A program made the position numbers and the translations under genes. Shown piece after piece: positions 7,756-17,490 of a stretch of DNA of 64,000 nt. The stretch's first letter is position 1. Each line of letters begins with the position of its first letter. Source of the DNA: Plantactinospora sp. BC1 (GTDB lineage Bacteria; Actinomycetota; Actinomycetes; Mycobacteriales; Micromonosporaceae); the NCBI RefSeq assembly GCF_003030345.1, contig NZ_CP028158.1, positions 1,550,001 to 1,614,000 on the forward strand. The letters are read 5' to 3'. The notes under the pieces were generated by a model. That model did not search any database and was not told the origin of the DNA. It saw only the letters and a list, made by a program, of their open reading frames with translations.

Positions 7756-8501
7756 CACCGCACCGCCTCGGCGTACGCCCGCCGCACGGCGGGAGCGGTG
7801 CGGATCTCGTCCGGCTCGCCGCTGGCGACCAGCCGACCGTCGTGCAGCACGGTGACCGTGTCGGCCAGGGCGTACACCAGGTCCAACCGGTGCTCCACCA
7901 GCAGCACCGAGACGTCCCGGGGCAGCCCCGCCAGCAGCTCCGCCAGCCGGTGGACCTCCACATTGGAGAGCCCGGCGGCCGGCTCGTCGAGCAGCAGCAG
8001 GCGTGGCCGGCCGGCCAGCGCCATCGCGATCTCCAACTGGCGCCGCTGGCCGTGCGACAGGTGCGCCGCCGTGCTCGACGCCGTGCCGGCGAGGCCGACC
8101 CGGTCGAGCAGGGCCATCGCGGGCTCGCGCAGCCGCCGCCGGAACCGGTCCCGGGTACGCACCCCCCGGAACCCGCCGGCCTGGTGCCAGCCGGCGACCA
8201 CGACGTTCTCCACAGCGGTCAGCGACGGCCACACCGCCGGACGCTGGTGGATCCGGCCGATCCCGATCCTCGCCCGGCGTGCCGGGCCGAGCCGGGTGAT
8301 GTCCCGGCCGTCGAAGTGGATCCGTCCACCGTCGACCCGGGTCGCCCCGCCGATCAGGTCGAGCAGGGTCGTCTTGCCGGCACCGTTCGGCCCGATCAGG
8401 GCGTGCCGTTCCCCGTCGGCGACCCGCAGGTCCACCCGGTCCACCGCGACCAGCGAACCGTACCGGCGGACCACCGCCTCGGCCGTCAACAGTGCCGTCA
8501 T
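7755..8501 (-). CDS. livG: Branched-chain amino-acid type ABC transporter ATPase LivG
   Basis: A 248-residue ATPase subunit paired with LivF. Walker A GPNGAGKTT, signature LSHGQRRQLE, Walker B RLLLLDEPAAGL and H-loop VEHR are all present and spaced as usual. LivG-type features include the long insert after the Q-loop (RIHQRPAVWPSLTAVENV followed by a charged stretch). Its start overlaps livM by four bases and its stop overlaps the livF start by one base, so translation is coupled. The complex imports branched-chain amino acids, or in some actinomycetes amides or urea; the ATPase does not tell which. Confidence 0.94.
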   Translation of the reverse strand: MTALLTAEAVVRRYGSLVAVDRVDLRVADGERHALIGPNGAGKTTLLDLIGGATRVDGGRIHFDGRDITRLGPARRARIGIGRIHQRPAVWPSLTAVENVVVAGWHQAGGFRGVRTRDRFRRRLREPAMALLDRVGLAGTASSTAAHLSHGQRRQLEIAMALAGRPRLLLLDEPAAGLSNVEVHRLAELLAGLPRDVSVLLVEHRLDLVYALADTVTVLHDGRLVASGEPDEIRTAPAVRRAYAEAVR

Positions 8502-9568
8502 CGTCTCTCCCCGTTCGACACGTGCGCGGCGCCGACGGGTTCGCCCCGGGACGGGCGGCCCTGGATTCCCGTCCCGGGGCGATCCCCCGGCCCGGTCCGG
8601 CCCCGCGAGCGGGACCTGACCAGGTTGGCGAGTTCGGTCGAGGAACCGGCCACGCCACGGGGGAAGAGATAGGCGGTCAGCACGAAGAGACCGCCGAGCA
8701 GCAGCGGCGCGTACCCGGGCAGCAGGCCGGAGAGCCAGTCCCGTACCGCGACCACCAGGGCGGTGCCGACGATCGCGCCGCCGATCGACGCCGCACCACC
8801 GATCACGACGCCGAGCAGCAGCAGCGCGGAGACGTCGAAGCCGAAGTCGGCCGGCGAGACGTACTGCTGTGCGGTGATCAGCAGTGAACCGGCCACCCCC
8901 GCCACGGCACCCGCCCCGACGAAGGTCACCGCCAGGTAACCGGTGACCCGGTGTCCGGAGGCGCGGGTCCGCGCCTCGTCGTCCCGGCTGGCCCGCAACA
9001 GCAGCCCTGCCGGCGTACGCAGCAGCATCACCATGGCCGCTATCACCACCCCGACCACGACCAGCGTGTACAGATAGCGTGCCCGGTCACTGGCCAGCGG
9101 AGCCATGCCCCAGACGGGCTGGATCGCCGGGATTCCGGCGAGCCCGTCGGTCCCTCCGGTGACGGACGTCCACCGACCGGCGGCGGTCACCGTCAGTTCA
9201 CCGATGGCCAGGGTAATCATCAGGACGACCACGCCTCGGGCGTACACCACCAGCGGGACGGTGAGCAGGGCGAAGAGTGCCCCGACCGCCGCCCCGGCGA
9301 ACACCTGCACCACCCCGACCGGCGAGACGTGCATCGCGACCAGGGCACTGGCGTAGGCACCGGCGGCGTACGGCCCGGTCTGGCCGAGCGTGGGCAGCCC
9401 GGCCAGCCCGGTCAGCAGCGCCACGCTCACCCCGACCAGCCCCAGCACCAGGGTGCGGGCGAAGAGCGAGGTGGTGTAGGCGTCCACCGACCAGGGCACC
9501 GCCACGGCGGCGGCGAGCAGCCCGGCTCCCCCGGCCCGGACCAGCCAACGGCGGACGGCCGGGCTCAT
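8498..9568 (-). CDS. livM: Branched-chain amino-acid type ABC transporter permease LivM
   Basis: A 356-residue membrane protein with about eight to ten hydrophobic segments, beginning with LLAAAVAVPWSVDAY and LARTLVLGLVGVSVALLTGL-like stretches (LivM start region). The conserved cytoplasmic coupling segment RASRDDEARTRASGH lies around residues 215-230, followed by the last membrane block. The ATG at 9568 overlaps the livH stop by four bases (ATGA). The C-terminal about 45 residues are Arg/Gly-rich and longer than in typical LivM. It forms the translocation channel with LivH. Confidence 0.92.
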   Translation of the reverse strand: MSPAVRRWLVRAGGAGLLAAAVAVPWSVDAYTTSLFARTLVLGLVGVSVALLTGLAGLPTLGQTGPYAAGAYASALVAMHVSPVGVVQVFAGAAVGALFALLTVPLVVYARGVVVLMITLAIGELTVTAAGRWTSVTGGTDGLAGIPAIQPVWGMAPLASDRARYLYTLVVVGVVIAAMVMLLRTPAGLLLRASRDDEARTRASGHRVTGYLAVTFVGAGAVAGVAGSLLITAQQYVSPADFGFDVSALLLLGVVIGGAASIGGAIVGTALVVAVRDWLSGLLPGYAPLLLGGLFVLTAYLFPRGVAGSSTELANLVRSRSRGRTGPGDRPGTGIQGRPSRGEPVGAAHVSNGERR

Positions 9569-10482
9569 GTCGTACTCCCGGCGCGCAGCCGCAGGAACCG
9601 ACCCGGCAGCCCACGGGCCCGGACGGCCAGCACCAGGGCCATCGCCGCGAAGAGCAGGAACGGCGCGGCGGTCGGCGCCAGCGCGACGCCGAGGCTCTGG
9701 ATCTCGCCGACCGCGAGGGCGGCCAGCAGGGTGCCCTGGACCGAGCCGAGGCCGCCGAGCACCACCACGACCAGCGAGAGCAGCAGCACGGTGTCGGCGG
9801 TCGTCGGGGCCGGACCGATGATCGGGGCGCCGAGCACCCCGGCGGCGCCGGCCAGCGCGCCGGCCGCGCCGAGCACGCCGAGCCGGATCCGGGCCGGGTT
9901 CACCCCGAGGCAGGCGACCATGTCGGCGTCGTCGACCGCCGCCCGGACCAGCATCCCGGCCCGGGTCCTGGCCACCGCCAGCCAGAGCAGCACCGCGATC
10001 AGCGCCGCCACCCCGATGAAGACCAGCCGGTACGCCGCGTACCGGTGCCCGGCCACCTCCACCGAACGGTCCAGCGCGGCGGGAATGTGCACCGGAAGGC
10101 TGTCCGGACCGAAGGCGGTGACCAGCAGGGCGCCCCCGGCGAGCGCGACCCCGAAGGTCAGCAGCGCCTGGGTCAGGTGGTCCCGCCGGGCGACCGGCGC
10201 GAGCAGGCCCGCGAGCAGACCTCCCGCACCGGCCGCCGCCAGCGTCCCCACGCCCAGGGCGAGCAGCAGACTCCCCCAGCCGCCGTCCAGCACCGCCGCG
10301 GCGAGGTACGCGCCGATCGCGTACAGCAGGCCGTGCGCCAGGTTGAGGATGTTCGCCACGCCGAAGCAGAACACCAGCCCGGATGCCGCGACGAAGAGCA
10401 GCAGCCCGTAGGCGACGCCGTCCAGCGCCGGGATCAGGTACGGGTCGACCGGGCCGAGTACCCGTGCCGCTTGCAGCATCAT
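9565..10482 (-). CDS. livH: Branched-chain amino-acid type ABC transporter permease LivH
   Basis: A 305-residue permease. The family signature near the N-terminus, FCFGVANILNLAHG followed by LYAIGAYLA, is clear, as is the coupling helix region VRAAVDDADMVACLGVNPAR (about residues 180-205). Around eight membrane segments are visible. The start overlaps the livK stop by four bases and the stop overlaps livM by four bases. It partners LivM in the membrane. Ligand identity is determined by LivK, not by this subunit. Confidence 0.93.
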   Translation of the reverse strand: MMLQAARVLGPVDPYLIPALDGVAYGLLLFVAASGLVFCFGVANILNLAHGLLYAIGAYLAAAVLDGGWGSLLLALGVGTLAAAGAGGLLAGLLAPVARRDHLTQALLTFGVALAGGALLVTAFGPDSLPVHIPAALDRSVEVAGHRYAAYRLVFIGVAALIAVLLWLAVARTRAGMLVRAAVDDADMVACLGVNPARIRLGVLGAAGALAGAAGVLGAPIIGPAPTTADTVLLLSLVVVVLGGLGSVQGTLLAALAVGEIQSLGVALAPTAAPFLLFAAMALVLAVRARGLPGRFLRLRAGSTT

Positions 10483-11678
10483 CCGCCCACGGTCGCCAGG
10501 TCACCGACAACCGTGTTGGAGAGCGCCCGCCCGTCCTGCCGGACCTGCCGCAGATACCACTTCTGCACCGGCGAGTGCGTCTCCTTGGAGAACTGCCAGG
10601 TGCCGCGCGGGCTGTCGATCTGGCCGAGCCCGGCGATCGCCTTGTTGATCTCCTCCGGGGTGGGGTTCTCGCCGGCCGCGCCGATCGCCTTGTCCAGCAC
10701 CGCCGCCGCGTCGTACGAGGCCATCGCGTAGGTGGTCGGCGAACCGTCGTGGTTCTCCTTCCAGGCGGCGACGAAGGAGCGGTTCTCGGCGTTGTCCAGG
10801 TCGGGCGAGTAGTTGAGTACGGAGTAGATGTTCCGGGCCGCCTCGCCCTGGGCGTTCAGCACACCGCCCTCGGTGAGGAAGCCGGCGGCGTAGAGCGGCA
10901 GGTCCTTGATCTCCGACTGGGCGTACTGCTTGACGAAGTCGACGGCGGCGTTGCCGGCGTAGAAGGTGAAGACCGCCTCCGCACCGGACGCCTTGATCTT
11001 CGCGAAGTACGGCAGGAAGTTCGTCGTCTGCGGGAACGGCGTCCAGAGCGTCTTGCCGTCCGGGTTGGCGAGCTTGCCGCCGATCTCGGTGAAGGTCTCG
11101 GTGAAGCCGCGCAGCTCGTCCCAGCCGCCCTGGTAGTTCGGGCCGATCGCGAAGACCTCGCCCTTGACGTTGTCCCGCACGTACTCGGCGATCGCCGCGC
11201 CCGGCTCGTCGGAGAGGTAGGAGGTGAACCAGGACCGGGAGACGTCCTTCAGCCCGGGGTTGCCGTTGGAGCCGACGAACGGGATCTTCGCCTCGGCGAG
11301 CACCGGGGCGACCCCGGCCACCGAACCGCCGCCGACGATGCCGGTGAGCGCCTGCACCCGATCCTGTTTGATCAGCTTCGTCGCCGCCGGTACGGCGGTC
11401 TGCGCGCCGTTGCCCTCGTCGGCGACGATCAGGTCGACCTTGTGGCCGCCGAGCTTGCCGTCGTGCATCCGCAGGTAGAGCTCGAATCCGTCGCGGATCT
11501 CCGTGCCGACCGCCTCGTAGGTGCCGGAGAGTGAGGCGAGCAGACCGATCTTTATCGTGCCCGGCGTGCCGCCGGTGTCGCCGCCGCTGTTGCAGGCGCT
11601 GCCGGCCACGGTCAACCCGAGGGCGAGCAGCGCGCCGGTCAGGGCGCGACGCCGGCTCGTACCGGTGGGGAAAGGCAT
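10479..11678 (-). CDS. livK: ABC transporter substrate-binding lipoprotein LivK-like
   Basis: A 399-residue periplasmic-binding-type protein of the peripla_BP_6 (Leu/Ile/Val) family. The N-terminus has SRRRALTG followed by a hydrophobic run and the lipobox VAGSAC, so it is a lipoprotein; the SRRR start could route it through Tat. The mature domain opens with IKIGLLASLSGTYEAVG, the usual first strand and ligand loop, followed by ADEGNGAQTAVPAATKLI and the ALTGIVGGGSVAGVAPVLAE segment. It is the first gene of the five-gene transporter operon. The upstream roadblock gene ends 98 bp before it on the same strand, leaving room for a separate promoter but also allowing read-through. The ligand could be a branched-chain amino acid, amide or urea. 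Confidence 0.92.
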   Translation of the reverse strand: MPFPTGTSRRRALTGALLALGLTVAGSACNSGGDTGGTPGTIKIGLLASLSGTYEAVGTEIRDGFELYLRMHDGKLGGHKVDLIVADEGNGAQTAVPAATKLIKQDRVQALTGIVGGGSVAGVAPVLAEAKIPFVGSNGNPGLKDVSRSWFTSYLSDEPGAAIAEYVRDNVKGEVFAIGPNYQGGWDELRGFTETFTEIGGKLANPDGKTLWTPFPQTTNFLPYFAKIKASGAEAVFTFYAGNAAVDFVKQYAQSEIKDLPLYAAGFLTEGGVLNAQGEAARNIYSVLNYSPDLDNAENRSFVAAWKENHDGSPTTYAMASYDAAAVLDKAIGAAGENPTPEEINKAIAGLGQIDSPRGTWQFSKETHSPVQKWYLRQVRQDGRALSNTVVGDLATVGG

Positions 11679-11776
11679 GACTTCTCCAGTCGAGGGGTGA
11701 GGAAGGTTGTGGGGAAGGTGTGCTCGTGGTGGTGGGTCGCCGGAACTGGCTCCGGACCCGGGTACCCCCCGCCGCG

Positions 11777-12178
11777 TCAGCGTCGCTGCGCCACCGCGGC
11801 GCGGGCGGCCGGCGTCAGTACGTCTCCAATCCGGTTCGCCAGTTCTGTCATCTCGTAGGAGACCTTGCCGACGTCGCAGGTGGGCGCCGCGAGCACGAGC
11901 AGCGAGGCACCGTCGTTGAACGCCATCGAGAACATGAAGCCGCCCTCGAGCTGGGTGACGTTGGAGATCACTGCACCCGCCTCGAAGAAGCCCGCCGCGC
12001 CCCGGAGCAGGCTGACCAGGCCGCTGCCGGTGGCCGCGAGCTGGTCGGCCCGGTCCGGCGGCAGGTTGCGGGTGGACGCCACCATCAGGCCGTCGCTGGA
12101 GATGGCGATCGCGTGGCTGACCTCCGGGGCCCGCTCGACGAAACTGTCCAGCATCCAGCCGAGATCTCGTTGGTTCAC
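11777..12178 (-). CDS. Roadblock/LC7 domain protein (conservon CvnB-like)
   Basis: A 133-residue protein that is one Roadblock/LC7 domain: [20 protein letters not shown], then [13 protein letters not shown] and [20 protein letters not shown]. In Streptomyces conservons such proteins work with a membrane kinase (CvnA), a DUF742 protein (CvnC) and a small GTPase (CvnD). Start GTG at 12178 overlaps the kinase stop by four bases (GTGA), so the two are co-translated. CvnC and CvnD are missing here; instead the liv transporter operon follows 98 bp downstream. A role in relaying the kinase signal is inferred from the family. Confidence 0.92.
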   Translation of the reverse strand: MNQRDLGWMLDSFVERAPEVSHAIAISSDGLMVASTRNLPPDRADQLAATGSGLVSLLRGAAGFFEAGAVISNVTQLEGGFMFSMAFNDGASLLVLAAPTCDVGKVSYEMTELANRIGDVLTPAARAAVAQRR

Positions 12179-14787
12179 GTAGTACTCCCTGTCGCGTCGC
12201 TTGTCGCCGAGGCGTTCACCAGCTTGGGACGGCGGGCGGCCACGCCCCGGGCGTAGGCGGCCATCGCGTTGGCCACCTCGGCCGGGTCGCGGTGCTCCGA
12301 GACCGGCTGCTGTTCCGGTGGCGGGGCGACGCCGCCCGGCACGAGGTGCCGCTGCGGCTGACGGATCGGGAGCCCGGACGGAGTGGTCCCGGAGATGTCC
12401 GGGTTGACCAGCTCGGTGGCCGCCCGCCACCCGTCGTCACCCCGGGTCTGCCAGCCCGTCGCGGCGTAGCCACCGTTGGATCCGTCGGTCCCGTTGGACG
12501 CACCGACCGGCGGGCCGGCCGGAACGGGACTGCTCGGCACCGGGGTTCCCGCGCCGTTGCCGGTGGCGGCCCCGGCCGGCGGGCTCGACCGGTCGGTACG
12601 GAACCAGTTGTTGACCTGCTCGAAGATGACGAGTTCCTGGGTCGGGTCGTCACCCCGGTCCGTCCGCTGGGCCGCCGGCCGGAAGACCGACGTGGCCGGC
12701 AGGGCCCGCTCCGCGACCGGTCGCCGGGCCGGATCGTTCGGGCCGACCGTGGACGAGGCGGCCGGCACGGCGGTACCGCGCACCCGGCCCTCCGGCATCG
12801 TCGAGAGCCGGCCGGGCGCCAGCAACTGGGTCTCCGGCGGTACCGGCCGGATCAGCGTCGCCGGCAACGAGATCTCGGCGATGGTGCCGAGCTTGGGGCC
12901 GGGCCGCAGTTCGACCGTCACCCCCAGCCGGCCGGCGAGTTGGCCGACCACGACCAGACCCATTGCCCGGACCGCCGCCACGTCGGTGGCCGGTGGCCGG
13001 GCCAGCAGGTCGTTGAGCTGTGCCAGCCGTTGCAGCGAGAGCCCCACACCCTCGTCGCTGACCTGCACGATGACCCGGTCGCCGAGGCTGCGCGCGGTCA
13101 CCCACGCCTCGGTCTCCGGCGGCGAGTACGTGGTCGCGTTGTCCATCAGCTCGGCGAGCAGGTGCACCACCTCGTCGACCTTGTCGGCCGCGACCGCCAC
13201 GTCCGGGTCGACGACGCCGATCCGGACCCGGGTGTAGTGCTCGATCTGGGACAGCGCCGCCTGGACGACCTTCTGCATCGGTACGTCCTCGTGGCGTACC
13301 CGCCCGACGCCCACACCGCCGAGCACCAGGAGGCTGGCGTTGATCCGTCCCATCCGGGTCGCCAGGCTGTCCAGGGTGTAGAGCTGCTGCAACCGCTCCG
13401 GGTCGGTCTCGTCCTGCTCGACCTTGTCCACCTGGGCGAGTACCGCGTCCACCAGGCGCTGCTCGCGGCGGCTGAGGTGGACGAAGATGTCGGCGGTGTT
13501 GGCCCGCATGACCGCCTGCTCGGCGGCGGTCCGGACGGCGGCCTGGTGCACGGCGGTGAACGCCTGGCCCACCTCGCCGATCTCGTCCCCGCTGGTGGCC
13601 TCCAGTGTGGAGGCGGACGCCCGGGCCAGGGCCTCCGGGTGGATGCCGGCACTGTCGAGGCTGCGCAGTTCGGCGACCATCGCCGGCAGCTCGGTGTACG
13701 CGACGGAGTGCGCCGCGTCCCGCAGCCGCCGCAGCCGTCGGGTGATCTGCCGGGCGACCGCCCAGGTGACCAGTACGGTCAGCAGCAGCGCGACCGCCAT
13801 CGCGGCGCCCTCGGCGACGGCCCGCCAGCGTTGCTCGACCCGGGCGGCGTCCACATCGGCCAGTACGGCGGCGTCGACCCGCTGCTGCACCTCGAAGAGC
13901 CGGGCGGCCCAGCCCTGGGTGGCCCCGATCCAGGCGTTGGTGCCGACCTCCAGCGGGGCGCCGATCTCGGCCCGGGAGACCTGGTCCTGGAGGCGTTGCA
14001 GGGTGAGCGCCTCCTTGCCGCTGCCGGCCTGTTCCCACCAGACCTGCCACTGGCCGGGCGCGAGGCCGAGGAAGGCCAGGCTGGATTCGGTGAAGCCGGT
14101 CCGGGCGGCGGTGATGTCCTGCTGCATCGCCGGGGTGAGCTGGCCGGCGGCGATGGCCCGCAGCACGGCCACCTGTTGCTGACCGAGCGCCTCCGCGGTC
14201 TTCGACAGCGCGGCGGCGGCCCGGATCCCGTCCGCGACCTCGGCGGAGACGACACCCTGGGCGATCGACTCCCGGTAGGCGAGCAGGTCGGCGATGATGA
14301 TCCGGTAGCTGAACGTGGTGGCGGAGACGGCCGCGTGCGCGGCGGTACGCACCTGGGTACGCAGCGGCGGCAGGTCGGCCAGCGCGTTGTCGATCCGGGC
14401 CAGCACGACGCCCGGTCCGGTGGCCGGCTCGGGGGCGAGCGCGCGTTGGCGCTGGTAGCGCGCGACGATCTCGTCGGTGTCGGCGGCCTGCCGGGCGTAG
14501 GTGTCCTGCTGGCGGGGCGTGGCGGCGGTGAGCAGGTCGGCCGCGGCCGCCCGTTCCCGCTGGAGTTGATAGGCCAGCCGACCGGCCTCGGCGCCGAGTT
14601 GGGCCAGTACGCCGAGGTCGCTGGCCTGGTTGGCCTGCCGGGCGCTGTCTGCCAGCGCGAGTCCGGCGAACCCGACGACCGCCACTAACGGCGCGGCCAC
14701 GATGATGCGCATCCGAGAGGCGATCTTCCAGCCGCGTCGGGGTACGGGCTGGGGTCGGGCCGCGTGGGATCGGGTGGTCGAGGCCAA
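12175..14787 (-). CDS. Nitrate/nitrite-sensing-type histidine kinase (conservon CvnA-like)
   Basis: An 870-residue membrane kinase. A first membrane helix (about residues 28-46) precedes a helical extracellular NIT-type sensor domain (about 50-310). A second membrane helix ([19 protein letters not shown]) leads into HAMP (about 345-420) and a dimerisation region with [20 protein letters not shown]. The ATPase N-box is [12 protein letters not shown] (about residue 550), followed by DEGVGL and the G2-like [13 protein letters not shown]. The typical H-box with a phosphorylatable His in an HE..TP context is not seen, as in other conservon kinases, so signalling may not be a classic phosphorelay. 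The C-terminal about 200 residues are Pro/Gly/Thr-rich and probably disordered. Coupled by GTGA to the roadblock gene. Confidence 0.9.
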   Translation of the reverse strand: MASTTRSHAARPQPVPRRGWKIASRMRIIVAAPLVAVVGFAGLALADSARQANQASDLGVLAQLGAEAGRLAYQLQRERAAAADLLTAATPRQQDTYARQAADTDEIVARYQRQRALAPEPATGPGVVLARIDNALADLPPLRTQVRTAAHAAVSATTFSYRIIIADLLAYRESIAQGVVSAEVADGIRAAAALSKTAEALGQQQVAVLRAIAAGQLTPAMQQDITAARTGFTESSLAFLGLAPGQWQVWWEQAGSGKEALTLQRLQDQVSRAEIGAPLEVGTNAWIGATQGWAARLFEVQQRVDAAVLADVDAARVEQRWRAVAEGAAMAVALLLTVLVTWAVARQITRRLRRLRDAAHSVAYTELPAMVAELRSLDSAGIHPEALARASASTLEATSGDEIGEVGQAFTAVHQAAVRTAAEQAVMRANTADIFVHLSRREQRLVDAVLAQVDKVEQDETDPERLQQLYTLDSLATRMGRINASLLVLGGVGVGRVRHEDVPMQKVVQAALSQIEHYTRVRIGVVDPDVAVAADKVDEVVHLLAELMDNATTYSPPETEAWVTARSLGDRVIVQVSDEGVGLSLQRLAQLNDLLARPPATDVAAVRAMGLVVVGQLAGRLGVTVELRPGPKLGTIAEISLPATLIRPVPPETQLLAPGRLSTMPEGRVRGTAVPAASSTVGPNDPARRPVAERALPATSVFRPAAQRTDRGDDPTQELVIFEQVNNWFRTDRSSPPAGAATGNGAGTPVPSSPVPAGPPVGASNGTDGSNGGYAATGWQTRGDDGWRAATELVNPDISGTTPSGLPIRQPQRHLVPGGVAPPPEQQPVSEHRDPAEVANAMAAYARGVAARRPKLVNASATSDATGSTT

Positions 14788-14882
14788 GACTGACTCCCAC
14801 GGCTCGTCATCGAGGAGATCTGCATCTTGCAGTTAGCAAGTCCCATTGCGCCGGACCGGCGAGGCGGACAACAGGGTTATCC

Positions 14883-14905
14883 GTGGTACAAACAGCTCGT
14901 ACCAC
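14883..14905. promoter_or_regulatory. Inverted repeat upstream of the NIT kinase gene
   Basis: GTGGTAC and GTACCAC form a perfect 7-bp inverted repeat with a 9-bp spacer, about 100 bp upstream of the kinase start and in a locally AT-richer stretch. It could be an operator for the kinase-roadblock transcript. No regulator is assigned. Confidence 0.35.
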
Positions 14906-15034
14906 TATCTGTACCCGCCGATGAACAGGCAGTTACCTATGCAGGCAGCGGTACCCGCCGGGCCTCGCCGGAACCCCCGCCGACCGCTGCCGCCGCTGTG
15001 CCGTGACTCAGCGAACCCCCGGGTCGGGAGGGGT

Positions 15035-15691
15035 TCAGTGCCGGCGGCGCAGCGCGCCGACCCGACCGCGCCGGTGTGACTCGACGAAGGGCCGGCGGGG
15101 CTCGCCGGCCGCCGGCCGCCGCGACTCGGCCGCCGGCTGCCGGGACGCCTCCGCCGACGGCGGCTCCGCCGAGGGGCCGGCGTCGTCGCCGTGCAGCCGG
15201 TGTACCTGCGCCGCGAGGCGGTCCGCCTCCTCGGAGAGCCGGTCCGCCTCCACCGGCGGCCGCTCGGAGCCGGCCGGGAAGTGCACCCGCAACATCTGGT
15301 CGATCAGGTCCCGCAGCTCGTCGATCGCGTCCACCACGGACTGTCGCTCCCCGACGGCGGTCACGGGATCGGCTCCGGTCCCGTCCGGACCGCCGGCCGC
15401 GCCACCGCGCGGCCCGCGCCGCCCGTCCGCGGCGATCTGTTCGACCGCCACCCGGGGCCAGAGCGCGGTGAGCAGACCCCCGGTCCCGAGTACGTCGTCA
15501 CAGCGCACGGCCAGCTCCTGGCTGCCGTACCGGCGACCCGCCTCGACCGCCGCCACCGTCTCCCGGCTGAACCGCACGCGGTCGGCGAGGGCGCGCTGGG
15601 TCAACCCCTTGCGGGTACGCCAGCGGCGCAGTTCGCGCTGGAACTGTCGGGTGGCCATCGATTCCGCGGTACCTGACGACGCAGCGTCCAT
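15035..15691 (-). CDS. XRE-family transcriptional regulator
   Basis: A 218-residue DNA-binding protein. The HTH lies at about residues 12-65 of this version: FQRELRRWRTRKGLTQRALA, then DRVRFSRETVAAVEAGRRY, typical of Cro/CI-like domains. The middle (about residues 105-160) contains heptad-like RLSEEADRLAAQVHRL and could dimerise; the rest is Pro/Ser/Arg-rich. The ATG at 15691 was chosen because AAGGTGAG stands just upstream; an in-frame ATG at 15730 would add 13 residues. It lies downstream of the P450 gene on the same strand. A decamer in its upstream region recurs upstream of the P450 gene, hinting at a regulatory link. Confidence 0.8.
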   Translation of the reverse strand: MDAASSGTAESMATRQFQRELRRWRTRKGLTQRALADRVRFSRETVAAVEAGRRYGSQELAVRCDDVLGTGGLLTALWPRVAVEQIAADGRRGPRGGAAGGPDGTGADPVTAVGERQSVVDAIDELRDLIDQMLRVHFPAGSERPPVEADRLSEEADRLAAQVHRLHGDDAGPSAEPPSAEASRQPAAESRRPAAGEPRRPFVESHRRGRVGALRRRH

Positions 15692-15783
15692 TTGCTCACC
15701 TTCGTTGGTCAGCGATCCGATCAGTCGCACCAGGTCATGAGACGCCGGGACAGATCATGACCCGGCATTTGCCGGGGCCAATT

Positions 15784-15874
15784 CTTACCGTCGCAGCGAC
15801 GGGTGTGAAGGCTTACGCGCCACCTATCGTTGACGGTAAGTGAAAAACCTCGCACGCCGATCTACTTGACGGTA
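15784..15874. repeat. Cluster of GACGGTA repeats upstream of the XRE regulator
   Basis: CTTACCGTC (15784-15792) and GACGGTAAG (15832-15840) are a perfect 9-bp inverted pair. A further direct copy TTGACGGTA (15866-15874) repeats the TTGACGGTA at 15830-15838, 36 bp apart. They sit 90-185 bp upstream of the regulator start, where operators would be expected. The rest of 15692-16197 holds no supported gene. Confidence 0.4.
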
Positions 15875-16197
15875 CGAAAATGATCTCGGAAGGAACCCGG
15901 GCTCGCCGGTTGCCCGGATTCACCCCTTCCGCCGCGAACGCGAATGGCGACACTCGGCATTGATCGGTCGGCGATCGGAGACGTCGGCGGCCCGTCGACA
16001 TGACGACGTCGATCGATCCCTCGCCGTTCATTGACGGACCGTGATCCGGGCGGGCGGGCCTCGACCCGACGGCCGAACGCACCGCTGCACGCCGGGCCGG
16101 ACGCACCGCTCCACGCGAGCCGGAGCCGCCGTCGGGCGCCGGTCGGGATCGGCCCGGCCGGTCAGTGGCGGAATCGGCCGGTCGGCACGGGATCGGG

Positions 16198-17490
16198 CTA
16201 GGCGGCGTAGCCGGCGAAGGTCTCCGGCGGATCCTCGGTCCGTTCGCCGGGCGCACCGGCGATATCGACGACCGCGGGCAGCATCCGGTGTGCACGGAAC
16301 GCGACATTGGGCTTGTAGCTACTCACGTGACCCGGCACCAGACGCAGCCCGGGAATTGCCTCCGCGAGCCGCACGAGTGCGATCCGGGCCTCCAGACGGG
16401 CGAGTGCCGCCCCGATGCAGAAATGCGGACCGTAACCGAAGGAGAGATGATCCTTGACGTCGTCCCGGTCCGGATCGAACCGATCCGGACCGGTGAACGT
16501 CGCCGGGTCGCGGTTCGCGGCGCCGACGAGGAGCAGGCACCGTTGCCCGGCGGGGATGGTGACGCCGCCGATGGTGACCGGTCGCAGGGTGACCCGCAGC
16601 CAGCCGTCGATGGCCGGACCGAACCGGAGCGCCTCCTCCAGGAAGGCCGGCACGGAGGCCGGGTCGTCCGCGATCCGCTGCCAGCGGCCGGGCGTCGACA
16701 GCGCCTGTTCCAGGCCGTGGGCGAGGAGTCCGGCGGTGGTCTCGTGGCCGGCGACCAGAAGGTTGAAGGCCATGCTGGCGACCTCGGCGACGGTAAGGAT
16801 CTCGTCGTCGCCGTCGCGGTAGCGCAGCGCCCGGGAGACGAAGTCGTCGCCGTCCAGGTCACCCCGGGCCCGCTGGTCGACCAGGTCCTGGCAGTAGTGC
16901 CAGAAGTCGAGCAGCGCCTGGGCCAGGCGTACCTGCTCGGCGGGGTCGGGCTGGCCCCAGACGAGGGCGATCTGTCCGTCGGCCCACTGCCGGATCCGGG
17001 CGGTGTCCCGGTCGGGCACGCCGAGGATGTCCAGCACCACCAGCAGGGGCAGCAGGGCGGTGAACTCTCCGACCAGGTCGACCACCTCGCCCCGGCGGGC
17101 GGCGACGGCCTCGACGAGTTCGTCGACCCGGCGCCGCACGATCGGCCCGTACTGGGCGGCGACCCGGGGACCGGTGTTGGCGAAGGTGGCCCGCAACGCC
17201 CGCCGGGTGCGGGTGTGCACCGGAGAGTCGGCCGCGGCCGTGGTCGGCGGCGCGTCGAGCCGCATCACGATCGCCAGCGCCTCGGGACACATCTCGTACA
17301 CCGGCGCCAGGGTGAGCGCGTTGCCGAAACTGTCCGCGTCGCCGAACGCCTGCCGGACGTGCTCGTGCCGGCTGAGCACCCACATGCCGAGATCCTCGGC
17401 GTAGTGCACGCTCTCCGGACGGTCCAGCAGATCCCGCCACACCGTGGCCGGGTCGGTCAGATAGCTACCAGCGAACGGGCTGAGTTCCAT
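16198..17490 (-). CDS. Cytochrome P450
   Basis: A 430-residue soluble bacterial P450. The I-helix oxygen-activation motif is LLVAGHETTAGLL, the K-helix ExxR is in FLEEALRFG, and the heme loop FGYGPHFCIGAALARLE carries the thiolate Cys (about residue 357). The N-terminal part has the usual MELSPFAGSYLTDPATVWRD opening. ATG at 17490 was chosen because GGAGG precedes it by six bases; the frame also opens 36 codons earlier without a ribosome site. Such CYP107/CYP105-like enzymes hydroxylate small molecules using ferredoxins encoded elsewhere; none is adjacent. No biosynthetic genes flank it, so it is an orphan. Substrate unknown. Confidence 0.93.
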   Translation of the reverse strand: MELSPFAGSYLTDPATVWRDLLDRPESVHYAEDLGMWVLSRHEHVRQAFGDADSFGNALTLAPVYEMCPEALAIVMRLDAPPTTAAADSPVHTRTRRALRATFANTGPRVAAQYGPIVRRRVDELVEAVAARRGEVVDLVGEFTALLPLLVVLDILGVPDRDTARIRQWADGQIALVWGQPDPAEQVRLAQALLDFWHYCQDLVDQRARGDLDGDDFVSRALRYRDGDDEILTVAEVASMAFNLLVAGHETTAGLLAHGLEQALSTPGRWQRIADDPASVPAFLEEALRFGPAIDGWLRVTLRPVTIGGVTIPAGQRCLLLVGAANRDPATFTGPDRFDPDRDDVKDHLSFGYGPHFCIGAALARLEARIALVRLAEAIPGLRLVPGHVSSYKPNVAFRAHRMLPAVVDIAGAPGERTEDPPETFAGYAA

